From Heterobasidion occidentale (taxonomy: Eukaryota > Basidiomycota > Agaricomycetes > Russulales > Bondarzewiaceae), in NCBI GenBank assembly GCA_039111635.1, contig JBCAQO010000010.1:2170001-2234000 (forward strand): a DNA stretch of 64,000 nt, in the 5' to 3' direction. The position numbers were made by a program, and so were the translations under genes. This document shows positions 1 to 11,111 of the stretch, piece after piece. Under the pieces are notes generated by a model. That model saw nothing but the letters and a program-made list of their open reading frames with translations. It was not told where the DNA came from and did not search any database. Each line of letters starts with the position of its first letter. Within the stretch, counting starts at the first letter, position 1.

Positions 1-803
1 GCACAGCTCTACTACGATGCGGTCGGCAAGCGCCTGACGCTCATGTGCCTCACCGTCATCGCGCTCGCGCAGTTCATGGCGGCTGTGACAGCGTTCACGG
101 CGAGCTCGCGGCTGTTCTACGCCCTCGCGCGCGACGACGCGTTCCCGCTCAAGGGACGGTTCATGGCGCTCAACCGGTTCCAGGCGCCGTATTGGGGCGT
201 CTGGCTGTCTGTGCTCGTCGCGAGCATTATACACTGCGCTTACATCGGGTCGGCGATTGCGGTGAGTCCATTCGCACGTCTGGTGTTGCCCAGAGTTCCG
301 CAGCTGATGCGGGTTGGGCTAGTTCAATGCGATCCTGTCCTCTGCAGCCATTGCCGTCATGCTGAGCTACCTGCAGCCCATCACGATCCGTGTGTTCTGG
401 CCAGACTCGTAAGACCCCCTTTCACTCTAGACATCCACTTCCTAACTGTCCCGTTCGCTGCTTGTGCCGCTCAGCCTCAAAGAACGAGGCCCGTTCAACC
501 TGGGAAAGTGGTCTTGGACCATCAACCTGCTCAGCTTTTTGGTGCGTGCCTATCTTTCTCTATTTTTGTGCAGGTCTAGACACGGCTTCTTGTTAGTTCA
601 CCGTGTTCATTTGCGTGCTGTTCATCCTCCCGACTGCACACCCCGTCAACTCGCAGAACATGAATTACGCCGTCGTCGCCGTGGGGGGGATCCTCATTCT
701 CGTTGGGCTGACGTGGGTGTTCTGGGGGCGGTATACGTTCAAGGGTCCCGTGCATACGGTAGACGGCCTAGATATGCAAGACTCGGATCGCAAGATGGAG
801 TGA
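1..803 (+). CDS. Amino-acid/GABA permease (APC family), C-terminal part
   Basis: The gene enters from the left edge, so the N-terminal half is missing. Four exons can be read: 1-261, 323-408, 475-541 and 597-803, with GT-AG introns and matching phases, ending in TGA at 801-803. The protein shows the APC-superfamily stretch TASSRLFYALARDDAFP (a conserved loop of GABA/choline/polyamine permeases such as Uga4), followed by hydrophobic segments SAAIAVMLSYLQPITIRVFW, INLLSFLFTVFICVLFILP and YAVVAVGGILILVGLTWVFW that look like the last transmembrane helices. The short tail after the last helix is charged and cytosolic-looking. By family this is a plasma- or vacuolar-membrane importer of amino acids or GABA; the substrate cannot be told from this fragment. 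No frame break is seen. Confidence 0.85.
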
Positions 804-1504
804 AGGCTGTTTAGGGACCTCGGGCGAGATACCCTCTAGATCGCCACTCTCGATGCGGAGTGATGGGTGTGAATGGCAGTGGGACTGATGTCCGCACGCT
901 TGCATTCATGTGTTGTGTAGATTACTTATCATACGCAGTTGGGCGTATTTTTGGCTCCCACGCGGCCGAGGCTGTATGGATCGGGAAGCTGAAGCACAGT
1001 TTGATGGTTCTAGGCTTGACTACGTGGCCAAGACCGCCGAGGGGTCAGTCCATCGACACCGGCTGCTTCTGAATCCTCCCGCACGGTGGGCACGCCCAAC
1101 GGGCACAACAACAATAGAACGACAAAAAAACAGTCCTCATAGCGAGATTGGGTCTCCTGCATGGATCCGCGCGCAGTCGGCGAGGCAGCGGCATTGGGGT
1201 GTGCATCTGGGATCTCGAACGGGATGGCGGCGACGTCGCCTTGGCTTTGGGCCCCGTCCTTCCCCGTAGCATCGAGTGGCTGTGCACGTCTGCTCCACAC
1301 ACTGAAGCGACCGCCACCGCGCCGTAACAGCCAGGCCTGCCACCCAATCCCACAGCCTATATAACCCCGCGCCTCCCGTGTCCCATACACGCTCTGTATA
1401 ACTCCACCGCCCTATCCCACAATTCGCCCGCTTCATCATCTACCCGCACCCCCGCTGCCTCGACCACATCCCCTGTCTCCTGACGTTATCGCGCACCCCC
1501 AAAC
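804..1504. promoter_or_regulatory. Intergenic region with TATA promoter of the phosphatase gene
   Basis: No gene is visible. A TATATAA box lies at 1358-1364, 141 nt before the ATG at 1505. It is followed by a C/T-rich stretch (about 1390-1500) typical of basidiomycete core promoters and 5' leaders. The rest is GC-rich with no convincing coding pattern. Confidence 0.5.
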
Positions 1505-2173
1505 ATGACCTACCCCTCTGAACCCCCAGCCTCCTCCACCGCGCTCCAATTCGCCATCAACGCCCTCCCCAGCCTCACGCGCCCGCGCCCGCTAACCTCC
1601 ATCTGCCCGCGCCCCATCCCAAACTCCTACTGGGCCACCCCGCTGCTGCTCGCGTGCGAGTATCCATGGTCGCCGTACTGCTCCCGCCCGACGCAAAAGC
1701 TCGACATCCTCCTCCAGGCGGGCGTGCGCACCTTCATCGACCTCACCGAGTCCGGCGAGCTCTCGCCCTATGCCCCACACCTCGCCTCCCGCGTCGCGCA
1801 GGCGAACATCGACGCCGACGCGGTCGAGTACCACAGCTTCCCGATCCACGACCGCTCGCTGCCCGAGTCCGTCGAGTACGTCTACCGGATCCTCGAGGTC
1901 CTGCGGGACAACGAGCGCCGCGGGCGCATCACGGCCGTGCACTGCCGCGGCGGGATCGGCCGCACGGGGCTCGTCGTCGGCTGCTGGCTCGTCGAGAGCG
2001 GGACCGCGGGGAACGGGAACGGGGAGGAGGCGCTCAGGATCATCGCGGACGAGTGGAAGACGGTCGAGAAGTGCAGGCGGTTCCCGCACAGCCCCGAGAC
2101 GGGCGCCCAGTTCGACTTTGTGAAGAACTTTGTGCGCCTGCCGTCCGAGTCGCAGGCGCTCACGGCCCACTGA
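1505..2173 (+). CDS. Protein tyrosine / dual-specificity phosphatase-like protein
   Basis: This is an intron-free gene of 222 codons. The active-site loop HCRGGIGRTG fits the cysteine-phosphatase signature HCX5R(S/T), with the nucleophile at Cys147 and the phosphate-binding arginine at Arg153. Upstream, FPIHDRSLPE has a suitably placed aspartate for general acid, and LLQAGVRTFIDLTESGEL matches the start of the fold seen in atypical DSPs. The family dephosphorylates phosphotyrosine or phosphoserine/threonine, usually in the cytosol; the substrate here is unknown. The protein is about the length of a bare catalytic domain, with no extra domains. GC content is high, above most neighbours. The start was chosen because it is the first ATG after the TATA box and the leader has no other ATG close by. 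Confidence 0.85.
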   Translation: MTYPSEPPASSTALQFAINALPSLTRPRPLTSICPRPIPNSYWATPLLLACEYPWSPYCSRPTQKLDILLQAGVRTFIDLTESGELSPYAPHLASRVAQANIDADAVEYHSFPIHDRSLPESVEYVYRILEVLRDNERRGRITAVHCRGGIGRTGLVVGCWLVESGTAGNGNGEEALRIIADEWKTVEKCRRFPHSPETGAQFDFVKNFVRLPSESQALTAH

Positions 2174-2970
2174 GCACGTCGCTCAGACCGTGAAGGCCAG
2201 TCGCGCGCCCCTGTCGTTGTCTTTTTTTCTTGCTTTCGCTTGTCCGGTCCTGGTGCGTTTGGTTTCGGCAATTGTCTCGATGTAGCGCTAGATGGTCTGA
2301 TCATAGATGCCTCTCGAGAAGGTTTCTCGCTTTTTAATAGTTCAGATATTCATCATCTCGGTCACCTTTCTCCTCCTACTCCTACTCCTACCCCTCATCA
2401 TCATCATCACCATAGTCTCAAGCCGCTGGACTTTCATCATAATACCCGTGTAGCAGCTAGCCCGTATCTTATTCTGCGGAATAACAGTGCTCCAGTTTTC
2501 TTTTTGTTCTCGGCCCTCGACGGGTTGCTGTGCCGCCTCGGACGGATCTCTTGGTTCAGGTAACTTGCTTCCTCTCCTGGCGACTGATATCTTGATGTCG
2601 GACCGTCCGACAACCTCCGATCGATCACGACGTCGCAAACGCATCTGAAGTCGTGTATTGCTGAAATATACTGTGAATATATTGAGCTCATGAGACTTCT
2701 GTGTGAACGGTCGATATACCGAGATGGCAAGCTCTCGGTTGATCTGCTAGAGTTGATCTGTCTGCCCAAATTCGCAGTCTTACCTTTCAGTCTGAAAAAA
2801 AGCGTGATTAGGCAGGATCATGTGCAGGAGTAACCATGGCCACCCACGACCTGTGCGGGCCTCCCTCGTCCCATTTTCACTTCCGCTGCATCCTAAAAAT
2901 TCCTTGCGAATGCCTGATGCGTTCCCTACGCTTGTGAGGTCAAAAAGACATCGACGAGAACCACCAAAAA
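2174..2970. other. Intergenic, no gene seen
   Basis: This is the 3' flank of the phosphatase gene and the 3' flank of the minus-strand tRNA. It holds a short CTCCTACTC/ATCATC simple repeat at about 2370-2412. Open frames here are short and show no recognisable domain. Confidence 0.4.
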
Positions 2971-3063
2971 GGGCTTGACCGGGAATTGAACCCGGGACCT
3001 CCTCCATCTAATCACGTGATCTTAACGCCCTAAGAAGGAATCATACTACTAGACCATCAAGCC
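2971..3063 (-). tRNA. tRNA-Pro (AGG) with an intron
   Basis: Read on the minus strand, a perfect 7-bp acceptor stem (GGCTTGA with TCAAGCC) and discriminator C bound a cloverleaf. The D arm is GTCTAGTAGTATGAT and the T arm is CCGGG-TTCAATT-CCCGG. The anticodon stem is CCTTC/GGAGG (one G-U pair), with loop TTAGGG+T giving anticodon AGG, proline. An intron of about 21 nt sits between positions 37 and 38, the canonical site for nuclear tRNA introns. It decodes CCU and, through inosine, CCC. Confidence 0.9.
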
Positions 3064-3470
3064 GATGGTCGTGGAGCGCCCATGGTAATCATCATATCGA
3101 ATGAAAGGATATCGGTAGCACTGTTAACTTCACGTTCATCCTGCCAGCTTCCGCCATTCCTCCCCCCCAGTCGTGTTCAGCCGGCCCCGTAGCTCAGTAC
3201 ATCTTCTGTTTCTCATCTGGTATGTCGGACTTTCGTGCAGTCGCTCAATCTGATCACGATCTTCTGTTCTCACAACTTGAAGCTCATTGAATCGGGAAGC
3301 TCACCGTTTCCAAATTTCGTATACTTTGAGCTGCTTGTAAGTTCAGCTTTCAGTTGTGAATGAACATTCTCATTCAACAGGAAAGCTGTCTGCGCGCCGT
3401 TTTCTTAGAGCAGACAATATCATTCTCTTTCTTGCTGCCACGTTCACCGCTCACCATCTCTATTCATGAA
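3064..3470. other. Intergenic region upstream of GWT1
   Basis: No gene is seen. The part before 3471 is pyrimidine-rich and presumably holds the GWT1 promoter and leader. A weak tRNA-like string near 3183 has no T arm. Confidence 0.4.
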
Positions 3471-5531
3471 ATGTCCGACAATGTGCACTCCTACAAAGCC
3501 TCCAAGGAGGCCTTCGTATCAGGAATGACGGGGTCGACTGTGACCCACATAAATCTGCTGTCTGCAGCAGCCCTGGTACGTCGCACTTGTGTCGTGTTTG
3601 TGCCCAGCTCATCCCTGCCATGACCTTGGATAGTCCTCGATCGCACTCTACTCCTGCCTGCGTTCTCGCCTCTCTCTACATAGCTCTCAAAACTTCCCAT
3701 CCGAATTTCTGCTCCTTGTTACTCCTCTCTTACTCTCCGTAACCCTCTTCGCCAATGCCCCCGGCACTCTCTCCGCCCTCCTCCTCTTTCCCACAGCGTT
3801 GTTGCTCCTAGTGCCGCTGCGTGAATCTGGCACCCCACTCCCTTCCAGCGCCGACACGTCGCCGCGCACACCGGTAGTGCATGTCTGGCCCCCATCCACC
3901 GCCAGCACGTACTCACCATCGCTCGCGCCGCTACCGGCGCTCAGCACATATCGCGCACACATGATGCTGATGACCATCCTGTCCATCCTTGCCGTCGACT
4001 TCCCCGTCTTCCCTCGCATCCTAGCAAAATGTGAGACCTATGGCGTGTCTCTGGTATGTTACCCATTCAATCCCATCTACTTTTGCCTGCTATCGCGTCG
4101 CTCACGGAGGAACAGATGGACATGGGCGTAGGCTCCTTCGTATTCTCTCAAGGCGTCGTATCCGCGATTCCCCTGCTCAAAGATCCATCATACCTCACGT
4201 CTCCTCTGATACCCAAAACGACGCGCACGCTTCGCAAAACCCTCCCCGTCATCCTCGGACTGGTACGAGTCCTGCTCGTCAAAGGCACCGAGTATCCCGT
4301 AAAGTATTTCCACTCATCATGCCGCTCACCTCACATCATGATTGTCCCCGCCTGTTGCAGGAACGTCACTGGGTAGTACGGCGTCCACTGGAACTTCTTC
4401 TTGACTCTCGGCTTCATTCCCGTCCTCCAGGTGCTCCTGCACCCGCTCATCGTGCACGCGCCCATCTCAATGATCGGTGTGCTGGTTGCTCTGGGTGAGT
4501 ACTATACGCTCTCTTGACTACAAAGTAAAAAGGCGCTCGTGCTGACGTTGATCGGCGCTAAGCACACCAGTGCGCCCTTTCCCTTGGACTGAGCCCGTAC
4601 GTCCTGGACGCGCCGCGCACAGGACTGATCAGCGCCAACAAAGAAGGCATCGTCTCTCTCACCGGTGCGTCAAAATCGCCATCTTTCACCCTGAAACTTC
4701 TGATCATCCCCTGAACTCAGGGTACCTCGCCATCCACCTGCTTGGACTCTCCACGGGCACGTTCTTGCTCCCGCCCTCTCCATCGCACTTCCGCCGCCGC
4801 CAACAGTCTAATAAGCGCACTAAGCGCCGCGACAGCAACGCTGCGCCCCAGGGCGCAAACGAGACCAAAAAACTGGCAGCGTTCAATCCGGCCCGGAGGG
4901 AGAACGACAAGACGGCGACCGTGCTGTTCTCCTATACTACCATCTGGTGGGCCATGCTAGGAGCGTGCATGCTCATCGGGGTCGGCGGCGGCGTTTCGCG
5001 TAGGATGGTGAGCGGCCCGTTTCCCGGCTCTGTGCTCCCTATAGTGCAGTTGCTGACGCCCGCTGTCCTTCAGGTCAATTTGCCTTACATCGCGTGGGTT
5101 GCGGCGTATAACACGTCTTTCATCCTCGGCTATCTATTGCTCGACCTCTACTTCTTCCCGTCGCCACTGTCGCGATCGGTGTACTCGCCCACGTCGAAGC
5201 TCAAGGTGCAGGACACTAGTCGCCTACCGACGCTCCAGCAGGAGCGACCGCAGACGGCCCCTCCATTATTGGAGGCTATCAACCGGAACGGGCTGGCATT
5301 GTTCCTTTTGGTGCGCGCTTCGCGCTGTTGTATCCTTCCGTGAACCGGGACACTGATGCGTAGACTGCGATGCACGATCTGCAGGCCAACCTCGCGACGG
5401 GCGTCGTCAATATGAGTATGGCTACGATGTATGCGTCGGATGCGACGGCGATGGTCGTGCTCACGCTGTATGCGTTGGGTGTATGTGGGGCTGCGTGGGC
5501 GATGCGGGATCGCCGGCTCCTGAAGCTGTAA
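3471..5531 (+). CDS. GWT1: GPI-anchored wall transfer protein 1, glucosaminyl-PI inositol acyltransferase (PIG-W homologue)
   Basis: GWT1 acylates the inositol ring of GlcN-PI in the endoplasmic reticulum, an early step of GPI-anchor synthesis. Exons by homology: 3471-3575, 3634-4053, 4116-4298 or 4303, about 4361/4377-4494, 4563-4664, 4721-5007, 5074-5310 and 5385-5531; about 530 residues, the usual family length. Diagnostic stretches in order are YKASKEAFVSGMTGSTV at the N terminus, RAHMMLMTILSILAVDFPVF, DMGVGSFVFSQGVVSA, YGVHWNFFLTLGFIPVLQ, GLISANKEGIVSL and NTSFILGYLLLDLYFF, all within a multi-pass membrane protein. One oddity: at 4361-4379 the frame that best matches relatives (NVTG then YGVHW) carries an in-frame TAG. 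Using the donor at 4299 and the acceptor ending at 4376 restores a frame but drops about six residues. Confidence 0.9.
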
Positions 5532-6381
5532 AGGACGCGTCTATAGCATGTCGGTCGCCCTTGGAATGCTCTTGTGGACGGGGTGTCAGTAGCCATGGAT
5601 CACCCTGTAACATACTGCTTGCGGGCGCGCTGTTGGTTCAGGAGAGGCTGTACGGCCCATTTCGAGGCTTCTATATGACTCATACGCAGTATTGGTCTGG
5701 GTATGATAACGATGATGCTTCTGGGACAGTGAAGTCTGACCAGCGTTTGAACGCGGTCGACCAGGACTCGCTTGGAGCAGTTGTATCGCCGTCGAGCGTT
5801 CGAGGAAGAACTGAGAATAAGAGAAAGAGCTCTGTTTTTAGTTCTGATGGATAGCAGAGCGCGGTGGAAATGGCCAGCCAGCATGGTCCATGGATGGCTT
5901 GACACTGCAGTTTTCATGAGCAACCGGCTGCATGGCGCTCGGCAGCTGCCCTTGCTCCTCCTTCCGATGACACGCTTCGACTTGACCACCACAGTTCCAT
6001 TAGCCCAACCTATGCTATCTTACGTTCCTTCTTCAAATCATCGGTGACGTGGTCGGTCCCAGTCAGTTTGCATGGATCATGGTACAGCACCTTCAATTGC
6101 AGCGATGATTCTCGACGATTGGGGCATCTCAGCATCTGCAAGCCCATCTGCACGACCTGTTCACAGTGAGTGAGCGCTTTCTGTCATAAAAGTCTGTTGA
6201 TGGCATGACGTCAGCACCCTGCGATCTATTGCTCGAGTGCGGATTTTTGCATGGGTTCCAGGCATCGTGTCAATATCCCCGAGTCACGCGCAACAACATC
6301 CAGTGCTGTGCAAGTATCAGGAGTATCGCCATTTGTCGCTCACAGTCAGCGTGGCCTCTTCCTCACATCTTAGACCTCACC
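5532..6381. other. Intergenic, no gene seen
   Basis: This lies between the GWT1 stop and the P450 start. Several open frames up to about 130 codons exist on both strands, but none shows a domain, a plausible splice chain or a signal peptide. It is likely a 3' UTR plus the P450 promoter. Confidence 0.35.
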
Positions 6382-9065
6382 ATGTACGATCCCTGGAACA
6401 TCGCAGTCTCTGTGATCCTCACCATCGTCATCTACATCGTCCTCAACGCGCCGCGGCCTGTCCCGACGCGTCTGCCACCGGGACCGGGATCAAATACGAA
6501 CCCACGGGAGGCGCTCAAGCAGGCGGCAGAGAGCAAGAAGGGGGCATGGACCGTGTTTAATCAATGGACCAGAGTTTACGGCACGCTCAGCGACTCGCAA
6601 ATGCTACCATGTTCATCATGTAACGGGGTTATAGGTCCGTGTTTGCGTTTTATCTGGGGAGAACGCCTGTCGTTGGTGCGCACAGCCTGGTGGTGCTTAT
6701 CTTGAATCTCTGCACGGGCACTGAGTGGTCCCCCTAGTCCTCAACAGGGCCTATGATGCATGGGACCTCCTCGAAAGGCGTGGTGACATCTACTCTAGTC
6801 GACCAAGGCTGATCATGGCGTGTGTGGCCCACCCTTTTTTTGAATTCCATCCGCCGAACGCTGCGATTTTAAATTCGTAGTCATGAGATACTCTCTGGTG
6901 GCATGCGCGGCTTGAGCATGCCCTACGGTTCACATTGGCGCAAATGGCGTAAGGTATGCTCCCTCGCTTTCATGCAATCGCTTCCTTGTGTTACAATTGA
7001 TATCCATTTGATTGTCTTAATGGACCTTGTGGTATTGCAGATCCAGCATGCGGGCATGGGCTCTCGAGCCGCGAGAGCATACCGCGAGCACCAGACATTG
7101 GAGTCAACTCTCGTCCTACGTGACCTTGCTAAAGACCCAGGAAACTACGCAAAGTCCATTCAGCGGTCAGCACCTTTTCAATTTGATCCTCTCATACACT
7201 GGTCTGCTCTTTCCCTTGCGCGAACACCCTCTTCGCAATGCCCCACTTGAAGAAACACAAGAGATCCTGACATGCATGTTGGTTTTCACGTGAAGATTCG
7301 CGACGTCTGTGGTGCTCAGCATCAGCTATGGTCGTCGTGCGCAGAGCTTGGACAGTGAAGTCGTGCAGGCAAATTATGATGCCCTATTAGGTGCGCGCGC
7401 AGCGTTCTGGCATCTAGGAGGTTCGTTTCGTCGAATTTGGACTCACTATAAGAGCTGTAGAGTTCCAAAAGTAAGCGCATCGCTCCAGAAAGAATTACCA
7501 TGCATGAAATCGTCCTGATAGTCCTGCCTTGGTTGAATCATAACGCAGAGCAAGGTGAGCACCTCTTCGTGTGAATTTGAATACTTGCCTAACCTGAACA
7601 TTCTCGTCCTCCTTGTCGATGTTATATCTTCCCAGCACGGCTGGGAGGTACATTGTTGAATCGGCAAGTTGGCTTTTCAAAAATATACAGCCCCATTCCT
7701 GACCTCCTCTCTACAGTGGCCCATCCTACTCTGGCTCCCGGTATGTTCTCACTGCCGTCCACATATAAGCGCATTAATTCCTCATCTCACGCGCTTGCAG
7801 CGCTTTCTTCAATGGTTCCGCCCTCCCTTCGACCGTACTCGCGCGCGAGACACCGCGCTCTATCTATCCCTCCTGAGATCCGCTCGTGCGCGCGCGGCTG
7901 TTGGCGAGGGCAAACCCTGTATGGCTGCGAGTGCGAGAGAGACGGTACAACACGAAGGGCTTGGATTGAGCGAAACGGAGGTAGCATACGCGGTGTCGGC
8001 ACCGTTTGGTGCAGGAATTGATACAGTGAGTGGCATGACTTTGATGCAAGACTCATTAGTATCTTCGAGATGAATGGATTGCGCTGGTCGCACAGACCTC
8101 TTCAAGTGTAGAATACTTCTTGCGTATGCTCCCCCTTTTATCGAGATGATGACTTGAGCATAACACGTCCGTATCGACACAGTCGCGGCTTTGCGTCACC
8201 CCATGGCGACCAGAAAGGCGCAGGCTGAGATAGATCGTGCCGTCGGGCGCGCGCGCCTCCCTACCTTCGCGGATGCGGATGCAGGAAATCTACCTTATCT
8301 GACTGCATTCATCAAGGAGGTCGAGAGGTGCACCCCGTCTCTCGCTTTTCTACTCTCTGTGCTCATGCCCGATAATGCCTAGATGGCGCCCTGTTGTGCC
8401 ACTTGCTGTACCACACGCATTGACGCGCGACGACGTGTATGCAGGCTACGAGCTCCCACGAGGTTCGACAGTATTCGCGAATATCCAGTGCGTGCTTTGC
8501 CTTCGACGTCAGGTACCCTGGGTTGACTCCCGCCCGCACAGCGCCATGACACGTGACCCCAAGCTCTTCCCGAAGCCAGAGGTCTTCCACCCAGAGCGTT
8601 TCCTGCCCACCCTCGTGCCTTACGCTGGCGACGGTGGAGTCGGAAAGGAGAAAAACGCGATGGGAGAATACATGGACCCTCATTTGAAGGACTTCACGTT
8701 GCCGTTCGGATTTGGGCGTCGAATGTGCCCTGGCATGCACGTCGCATCGCAGTCGATGTTCATCCTTGCAGCACGGTGCGTTTTTGACCGTTTTCGTTGT
8801 GTTTTTCTTGTTCGGTCAAGTTCATGATAATCACCACCCTGCTTGTAGCATCCTGTGGGCATTTGATATTCTCCCGCACCCAGACGATGCCGCGAATCCG
8901 AATATTTTGAAGAGGAGGAGCCCGTTGGACGATGAGATTAGTCTTGGCCTCGTGCGTGCGCCGGCGCCGTTCCGGTTTGAACTGCGCGTGCGACACCCGG
9001 ACGCGCTGAAGATGGTGGAAGCCGAAGCGGCCGAGGCTGAGCTGCGTTTGATGGAATGGGATTGA
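6382..9065 (+). CDS. Cytochrome P450 monooxygenase, about 14 exons
   Basis: This is a membrane-anchored haem-thiolate monooxygenase. The N terminus MYDPWNIAVSVILTIVIYIV is an ER anchor, followed by the proline hinge LPPGPG. The C-helix WRKWRK is near 6937-6954, the I-helix oxygen-binding motif FGAGIDT near 8010, the K-helix ExxR (EVER) near 8320, the PERF region HPERFLP near 8590 and the haem loop FGFGRRMCPGM with its cysteine ligand near 8708-8740. It is typical of expanded mushroom P450 families; the substrate is unknown. Splicing is complex: introns at 6581 and 7664 appear to use GC donors, and a 4-nt exon CAAG at 7551-7554 is needed to keep phase. At 6637-6644 a GG seems reduced to G, breaking the PVFAF segment. 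Apart from these it looks intact from anchor to haem loop. Confidence 0.85.
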
Positions 9066-9659
9066 AGATGTACTGAATAGTAAGTAGTGTACGATGGAAC
9101 ATTGGTCGAGTGGTTGAGTCGAGTGAAGGTTCATTGGTTGTATGTGAAAGAAGATCTCAATGTTGTATCTCACGCATACTATTCCTCTTGCGTTTATGGT
9201 GCGAGATGTCTTACAAGTTAATCCGTCAGGGTCAGCGGTAGTCTGCTAGAGGCCTGGTTATTTTTTTCGCCTTGGAAGTTGAGCAGATACCAGTATCGCT
9301 TGACTCAAATGTAGACTAATTGCCGGTCAAGCGAAGCCTTGTGCGAAGCGTGAGACTCGAACTTAATCCTCTACAGATAGGGCTGCTCTCTTTCAACCGA
9401 GCCGCCCACCCACATCATCTGCCAAATTGAGGGGGACCTACTCATGCCTATATTTTGAAACGAAGCTGCTCATTTGCCTATCGACAAAGGCATGGACATG
9501 GACATGCTGGGTCGGAGATTCGAACTCTCGATCCCAACTTTCTTATGTAATTATGAACGGTATCCACTGAGTCAACACAATGACGTCGATGTCGCAGCTC
9601 GATGAATTGCCGTGTGCTCAACGCAATAAGTGCCATGATGGTGCTGCCGCCGTCACCTT
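9066..9659. other. Intergenic region with two tRNA-like sequences on the minus strand
   Basis: No protein gene is seen. Read on the minus strand, 9490-9577 has an A-box-like TGACTCAGTGG and a B-box AGTTCGAATCT, and 9340-9412 has a D-arm-like GGCTCGGTTGAAAGAG and a B-box AGTTCGAGTCT. Acceptor and anticodon stems do not pair well in either, so they look like decayed tRNAs or pieces of a tRNA-derived SINE rather than working tRNAs. Confidence 0.35.
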
Positions 9660-11111
9660 ATGTTCCATCTCCCATCAGCAGTACTCTCTTTACGCAGCCC
9701 TTTATGGTCTGCCTTGTGGTCAAGTCGTCGCGCGACTAACTCACCATTTACATGTTGTAGACTGTTCTCGACGACGAGGTCATCGCGCTCCAACAATGTC
9801 GATGTCGCGCACGCGCGCTTCCTCGCAGAGTCGGGGGCGTCGTCGAAATGGAAGAATGGTGACGGACAGACGACGATGGGAGGGCTGGACGGGCCAGCAG
9901 ATACTCTGGAAGGCCTTGGGAAGGGGAGAGGTATGTCATTCACGATGCCGATCTCGTTGTTCGCCTTTTATAATATGTGATTTTTTTTCATTCCATCAGG
10001 AAAGCTCTCGCCCACGTCATCTCACCTGTTCATGCTCATCCTTCCTCTGGGTGAGATCACCCTCAAGTTACGGAACTCCAGAGAAAACGAGCAGAAGAGA
10101 GATCACCACGTGACAAAATTGCCACCACCGACTGTTTTCCTGCTGCATCCTTCGCAACCTTTGACCCACGTTAGCAAGCTTATCGTGTCATCGTTCTCCC
10201 CTGCTCGTCCCGAAGTTTCTTTTCGCAGCTCGGCGACGAACGGCCACCACATGCAATGGTCCGAAGCGACCGACATCGGTGACTTCATACGCAGTGCTGC
10301 GCGCGCGACCGAGTTTGACATCCACATCACTTTACCTGTTCACAAATATTCTGGTGATAGTGATGGGAAGGAAAACTCAAAGGGTGTGCTTGACGAGACC
10401 GTGATCACAGTCGAAGTGCCCACGTTTGCGGATCGGACGCGTTTCTTGAGACGCAGGTTGGAAATGATCACAAAGGAGTTGAAGAACATGGAGGGTCTGA
10501 AGAAGGAGTGCGACCATGAAGCACACAGAGGTGCGCGGAGGATGGCGGTTGGTGGGTTTGGACTGTTGTGTATTGGGGCGGGGTCGCGAGGCTCACTTTT
10601 TGGGATTATGGCTGGTGAGCATACATCTATTTTTCTTCATGCGCGGCAGAGGTGAATACCAATTTCGTTTATTGCAGGGATGTCATGGAACCGATCACGT
10701 ACCTCTCCGGTCTCTCGTCCGTCATCTGTGGCTACCTCTGGTGAGTCTATATATCCCATCTTCCGACACTCATTCAACTGATATCTCGCATCGTATTCGA
10801 GGTTCCTCTACCAAGGCCGCGAAGTGTCCTACTCGTCGGTGCTCGACCGCTCCATCTCGGCGCGCCGCGAGGCACTGTATAAAGCCCGTGGGCTCGACAT
10901 CGATCACTGGGGAGACCTTGTCGCGGAGGCGCGCGTGCTGCGACGTGATATCGGACAGATCGCGCAAGACTATGATCATGATCTGGGGGGTGGCGGGGAA
11001 GAAATCCGGGAGTCTCAAGGCAACGAACAGGTGGAAGAGGACGTGCAAGTGGACAGGGCGGATGAGCCGAAGGACGATGGTGACGAATTGACTGGACGGC
11101 CCCGGCGATGA
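9660..11111 (+). CDS. MCU: Mitochondrial calcium uniporter pore subunit
   Basis: MCU forms the Ca2+ channel of the inner mitochondrial membrane. Exons: 9660-9930, 10000-10614, 10678-10740 and 10802-11111. The N terminus (MFHLPSAVLSLRSPLWSALW and the Arg/Ser-rich stretch after it) has the look of a mitochondrial presequence. GKLSPTSSHLF begins the matrix N-terminal domain. A coiled region (RFLRRRLEMITKELKNMEGL) precedes the first membrane helix. The pore signature is WDVMEPITYLSG, the fungal form of the DIME selectivity filter, followed by the second helix and FLYQGREVSYSSVLDRS. The tail is acidic. Oddity: between GGFGLL and YWGGVARLTFWDYG (about 10566-10571) the frame shifts by one base, as if GG had become G. 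This lies inside the first membrane helix and would destroy the pore if real. Confidence 0.88.

Noticed and set aside
1592..2170. Minus-strand frame of 192 codons opposite the phosphatase gene
   Set aside because: A shadow of a GC-rich gene; Arg/Leu/Asp-rich with no domain.
3181..3260. String CCCCGTAGCTCAGTACATC, like the 5' part of a tRNA
   Set aside because: No T arm or matching acceptor strand follows; only an A-box-like chance match.
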